From assembly GCA_001247695.2 (NCBI GenBank), contig LGRX02025888.1, positions 1 to 38,767 on the forward strand: DNA of 38,767 bases, written 5' to 3'. Positions within the stretch are counted from its first letter, which is position 1, and each line of letters begins with the position of its first letter. Made by a program: the position numbers and the translations under genes. Of the stretch, positions 35,909-38,767 are shown piece after piece. Source of the stretch: Cymbomonas tetramitiformis. Its lineage: Eukaryota; Chlorophyta; Pyramimonadophyceae; Pyramimonadales; Pyramimonadaceae. The notes under the pieces are model-generated. The model was not told the origin of the DNA. It did no database searches and saw only the letters and a program-made list of their open reading frames with translations.

Positions 35909-36130
35909 TGCCGGTGTGGGACACTTATGACTGGTGGTACTTGGTGAAGGGGGGCCGGGTGCTTCGTTATTACCCCCCTGACACTGAGTTGTTCACTACC
36001 CCGTCGTGGGAGCAGCTGGAGAATGCGGATGGCACTTATGGCTTTGGCTCCGGGCGCACCTTCCGGGGGCCGACCCGGTGGCCCGTGGTGGTCATTCACT
36101 TCCCCTCTTTGTTGCCTGCCAGGGGGAGCT
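35837..36130 (+). CDS. Post-RNase H domain of pol, displaced by a frameshift
   Basis: Starting near 35840 in the frame of 35860, the sequence reads IREYLLHFLQC, then FVVPVWDTYDWWYLVKGG and FRGPTRWPVVVIHF. The pattern vPxW..WW..L...RVLRYYP and the closing hydrophobic strand are typical of the region after RNase H in DIRS/Ngaro pol (DAM-derived or related). Joining it to RNase H needs a one-base shift near 35836-35842. A second shift in the AGGGGG run near 36121-36126 would continue into the YR frame, so pol and YR may once have been a longer unit. Confidence 0.6.
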
Positions 36131-37465
36131 CTCGAAGTGCTGCGGGAGCTGTTGTACCTGGTGACGGTGGCCCTTGGAGGGGAGTGCCGGTATTGTCGGG
36201 GGACGCCCAACGAGATCGTGTGCTGCTGTCTCAAATGCACCCGTCTGTTGTGCGTGGTGTGCTCCGGTGTTAAGCCGGGCCTTACGGCTCTGGTCCTTTG
36301 CGGTACCTGCTGGGTGGCGGCGGCTGGCTGGACGGGCCCATCGACGGGGGCATTGGCCCGTCTTGTGTCTCATATGGCGGCCCTGCGGGTGCGTGAAGGT
36401 ACGGCGGTGATTCAGCGCCGGAGGGTCCGGGACTTTCGGGACTTCTTGGTGCACGTTGCCGGGCACGACCTGCCGGCCTCCGTGCAGGATGTCATGGGGT
36501 ATATCGCATATGCGGTGGAGGTCCGGCCGTTCAGGCTGGACTCCTCTACGGTGCGGAGCTACCTTACGGGTGTCACAGCATGGCATTATGAAATGCGAGA
36601 CACGCTGGGCGAGGCGCCTATTCTGGAGGAGGATGGCAGCCCGCTCGTGTTGTGCATCCCAACTAAGCACCCCTCGGTGCGGGCGTTGCTGACGGTGTTG
36701 GACAAGCATTACAAGCGGCCGTCCAAGGCCAAGCGGGCTTGGACCCCGGCTGAGTGGCGCCGCATTCTCTACTTCGGCTTCGTCCTGAGTGGGCGTTCGG
36801 GCCGGTTCCAGCAGCTGGTGTATATGATGAAGACCTTTGGCTGCTTGAGGCCGGGGGCAGTGCGGTGGCTGCGTGTGTACTTTGACCTCTATTGGGAAGG
36901 TCCGTCGTTGTGCATTCACTGGAGGAAGCCTCCGGTGCCGACGGATCCTCATGTGCTGGTGGTGCACAATGACGAGGAGCTCTCCCCTTACATCCGGGGC
37001 TCCTTGGTGTTCGATAAGAATGCTGACGCCCGAAAGCCCAAGGAGTTCTTCATTCCGAGCGAGGTGCCGGCTCTGGGGGTATTCCCGGTGCAGATGTTGG
37101 AGGAGTATGTGGTCCGTGAGGGGTTGACCTCCGGCTCCTTGCTGTGTCGTGCGCCGAAAGGGGCATCGGGTTGGTACCCCGGGCCTTACTCCGGCTTTGG
37201 TCGGGCTTATCAGAAGGCTTTTGCTCGGGCTTTCCCCGGCCGGGATGATGCCCGCCACTACGGGGGTGGCTCCCCAAGGAAGTCTCTTGGTCAGTGGCTG
37301 TGGACTTATGGTTGGTCACACCGGGTTATCTCTGATGTGGGCGGTTGGTACACGCCTAAGGTGGCCATGGACCTGTATTTCACAACTCACAGGTTCACTA
37401 TCTTGCGGGCATTGCGGCAGTTGGGGACTGAAGCTGGGGGTGTGACTGTGACGCATTTCAGATGA
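36023..37465 (+). CDS. Tyrosine recombinase with N-terminal Cys-rich zinc cluster
   Basis: The open frame is 480 codons; the true start is uncertain and could be later. About residues 54-97 (36182-36311) hold CRYC, CCCLKC, CVVC and CGTC, a zinc-binding cluster with RING/B-box-like spacing. The core-binding domain follows (VIQRRRVRDFRDFLVHVAG). In the catalytic domain, the first Arg is in GCLRPGAVRWL. The second box is GGSPRKSLGQWLW with Arg kept, but Gly where His of HxxR is usual, then DVGGWYTP. The Tyr nucleophile is in AMDLYF (37376-37378). It would insert circular cDNA. Confidence 0.8.
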   Translation: MRMALMALAPGAPSGGRPGGPWWSFTSPLCCLPGGALEVLRELLYLVTVALGGECRYCRGTPNEIVCCCLKCTRLLCVVCSGVKPGLTALVLCGTCWVAAAGWTGPSTGALARLVSHMAALRVREGTAVIQRRRVRDFRDFLVHVAGHDLPASVQDVMGYIAYAVEVRPFRLDSSTVRSYLTGVTAWHYEMRDTLGEAPILEEDGSPLVLCIPTKHPSVRALLTVLDKHYKRPSKAKRAWTPAEWRRILYFGFVLSGRSGRFQQLVYMMKTFGCLRPGAVRWLRVYFDLYWEGPSLCIHWRKPPVPTDPHVLVVHNDEELSPYIRGSLVFDKNADARKPKEFFIPSEVPALGVFPVQMLEEYVVREGLTSGSLLCRAPKGASGWYPGPYSGFGRAYQKAFARAFPGRDDARHYGGGSPRKSLGQWLWTYGWSHRVISDVGGWYTPKVAMDLYFTTHRFTILRALRQLGTEAGGVTVTHFR

Positions 37466-37466
37466 T

Positions 37467-37712
37467 GCGCCGGATGACTCCGCGCTTAATCTGCAGATCT
37501 TGACCCGTATGGAGAAGACCCTGAATGTGGAGGCGGGTTCTCTAGTGGGCATCGAGATGGATGGTTATTATATTTATGACAAGTATCGGCTGGCTCGGGT
37601 GACGGACTTGCCCGACCAGGCCACTACAGATTCGGACTATGTGCTCTCGGATTATTCTGAGGATTGGCGGGGCACTCTGGATGATGATTATGAGGATGAT
37701 TGTGAATGGTGA
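37467..37712 (+). CDS. Small acidic ORF directly after YR (about 80 aa)
   Basis: Open in the frame of 37500 from just after the YR stop: DDAPDDSALNLQILTRMEKT, then a Tyr-containing middle (DGYYIYDKYRLARV) and a very acidic end (DDDYEDDCEW). The first ATG is at 37509. It is either a separate small protein or the former C-terminal tail of YR displaced by a one-base shift. The DIRS-type element in this window also has an acidic open frame downstream of YR. Confidence 0.4.
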   Translation, partial: APDDSALNLQILTRMEKTLNVEAGSLVGIEMDGYYIYDKYRLARVTDLPDQATTDSDYVLSDYSEDWRGTLDDDYEDDCEW

Positions 37713-38154
37713 GCTGCGGTGTGGCTGTGGCTCTAATAGTATTGTTACTTCTGGGCTGGGCGTGGCGCCTGGCTATTGTGGTTATTTATACTTCTGGAAT
37801 TGAGTGGTTATTACCTGGTTATTATATATCTGGGTCCGGGCCCCTCGGCAATTGCTATGACTGGTGGTGCGTGTGATTCTGAATCTGCGCCTCTTTGTTT
37901 GGCTGATGCCTGAATGTTTTATGTTTTACGGCCTAGCCGGCTCAACTGTTATCTGGTGGTTTATATGCTTCTGGATCTGGACTTGTTGGCCGTGGCTATT
38001 ATCTGGTTATGTGTTTGATTCTGAATCTGCACTTCTTGATTATCTGGTGGTTTCTATGCTCCTGGACTGGCTTTGCCTTGCAGTGTGCTCCGGGGTTGCC
38101 ATTAACTGTGTGTGACAGGCCTGCTTATCCACCCTTATACTTTTATGGAGAGAT
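37713..38154. other. 3' non-coding region of the Ngaro/PAT-like element
   Basis: T/G-rich sequence with internal repeats of TTATCTGG and GATTCTGAATCTGC (about 37875 and 38017). No convincing gene. Confidence 0.55.
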
Positions 38155-38280
38155 GGTGGGAGCTCTGGACAGGCGGACGGATAGGACCACGCCTGTCCAG
38201 ATTCGGTTCGGTTTTCACCAAACATATGTGTACAACTGCAGTGACCACATGCATGTGTACAACTGCAGTGACCAAAGCAA
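38155..38280 (+). repeat. Split direct repeat B1 (126 bp or more)
   Basis: Identical to 38642-38767, starting GGTGGGAGCTCTGG and ending GACCAAAGCAA. It contains an internal duplication of GTGTACAACTGCAGTGACCA. It may extend to 38310 if B2 continues past the window. Confidence 0.9.
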
Positions 38281-38284
38281 TGAG

Positions 38285-38291
38285 TATATAA
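38285..38291 (+). promoter_or_regulatory. TATA-box-like TATATAA before A2
   Basis: TATATAA lies 20 bp upstream of A2 in the short stretch between B1 and A2. In a circular or tandem intermediate the same junction would precede the A repeat, so it could be the element promoter. No other promoter evidence was seen. Confidence 0.35.
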
Positions 38292-38310
38292 GCATGCAAC
38301 GGCAGAAAAA

Positions 38311-38625
38311 GTTTAGCTATAAGCGATGAGAATCAGCGACAGAGGCGATGAGTTTCAAGTGTTTTTATGCGGAATATGGCAGGCGTTATGCAGCACCGTC
38401 CGATCTGATCTGATTAGATCGACCCTTAGATTGCAGTTATTCTGACAGTGACATCGGATCTGAGAGTATGACACTGTTATCGAGGGACTATGACAATGTC
38501 ACATCGAAACTCGGCCGCCTAGGATTCTGAGAGTTGAATAAAGCAATCGAAGAAACAATTCCTGGTAATCAGTTGGAACTGTTCCAATCTGACTAACTGC
38601 TGTAATTATTCTTGCTTTAAGCTTC
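38311..38625 (+). repeat. Split direct repeat A2 (315 bp)
   Basis: Exact copy of A1 (30438-30752), with AATAAA at 38537-38542 that may serve as a polyadenylation signal for the element transcript. It is followed by 16 bp of unique sequence and then B2. Confidence 0.9.
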
Positions 38626-38641
38626 CCGACCCGGCCCTCCC

Positions 38642-38767
38642 GGTGGGAGCTCTGGACAGGCGGACGGATAGGACCACGCCTGTCCAGATTCGGTTCGGTT
38701 TTCACCAAACATATGTGTACAACTGCAGTGACCACATGCATGTGTACAACTGCAGTGACCAAAGCAA
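38642..38767 (+). repeat. Split direct repeat B2, reaching the window end
   Basis: Exact copy of B1. It stops at the last base of the window, so the right border of the element is not seen. Confidence 0.85.

Larger units (their letters stand above)
30438..38767 (+). mobile_element. Ngaro/PAT-like YR retrotransposon with split direct repeats
   Basis: The order is A1 (30438-30752), ORF1, RT-RNase H ORF, YR ORF, B1 (38155-38280), A2 (38311-38625), B2 (38642 to window end). A1 and A2 are identical over 315 bp and B1 and B2 identical over 126 bp, so the insertion is recent. This A1...B1-A2-B2 order is the hallmark of Ngaro- and PAT-type YR retrotransposons. There is no TG...CA terminus and no obvious target duplication. 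ORF1 and pol are in frame across one UGA. The right end may lie beyond the window. Confidence 0.85.

Noticed and set aside
36092..37258. 388-codon minus-strand frame opposite the YR gene
   Set aside because: Shadow of the plus-strand recombinase gene, which has catalytic motifs; the antisense frame has none.
30438..38625. A1 and A2 as ordinary LTRs
   Set aside because: No TG...CA ends, no primer binding site next to A1, no target duplication, YR instead of DDE integrase, and a B1/B2 pair brackets A2.

Overview
The window is nuclear DNA of a microbial eukaryote, probably an alga or other protist. I cannot assign a taxon. The evidence is a set of eukaryote-type mobile elements: a Polinton/Maverick-like DNA element, two tyrosine-recombinase (YR) retrotransposons and a Ty1/copia-like LTR. 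There is also a plausible spliceosomal intron and there are several minisatellites. Nothing bacterial (operons with Shine-Dalgarno sites, rRNA, tRNA, CRISPR) was seen. No host gene could be identified; almost everything recognisable is mobile or repetitive.

Layout. 1-2045 is a GC-rich satellite of about 475 bp units. 2046-4937 is repeat-rich sequence without a convincing gene, and probably includes the degraded interior of a minus-strand copia-like element. Its LTR is 4938-5360, with an initiator-Met-type primer binding site at 4925-4934. 5688-17524 is a very AT-rich island with a decayed Polinton. It encodes a DUF5754-like protein, a C5 DNA methyltransferase, an FtsK/HerA-type packaging ATPase, a beta-class amino DNA methyltransferase, a protein-primed family B DNA polymerase, an rve integrase and several small proteins including one with a SAP motif. 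The larger enzymes are broken by frameshifts and by TAA, TAG and TGA stops, and no capsid gene was recognised.

17525-20655 holds a minus-strand Gag-like zinc-knuckle gene and its flank. At about 20655 it abuts, head to head, a 5'-truncated DIRS-type retrotransposon (20656-25967): gag with a candidate intron, RT, RNase H, DAM-like domain, YR, and an 81 bp repeat flanking the 3' region. 25968-30437 is unassigned DNA with minisatellites of 54, 34 and 37 bp.

A second, apparently young YR retrotransposon starts at 30438, inside the 37 bp minisatellite, and runs to the window end. It has the split direct repeat order A1 - ORFs - B1 - A2 - B2, with A1 and A2 identical over 315 bp. Its ORF1 carries a PHD-like zinc finger. 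ORF1 and the RT-RNase H ORF are in the same frame, separated by one UGA, which suggests stop-codon readthrough. Its YR protein carries an N-terminal Cys-rich zinc cluster.

How the genes work together: in the Polinton, polymerase, integrase and packaging ATPase are the replication, integration and packaging core, and the methyltransferases would modify DNA. In the YR elements, Gag packages RNA, RT/RNase H makes cDNA and the YR integrates a circular intermediate. The most notable points are the UGA gag-pol organisation and PHD-like finger in the second YR element, and the methyltransferase-rich, capsid-less decayed Polinton.
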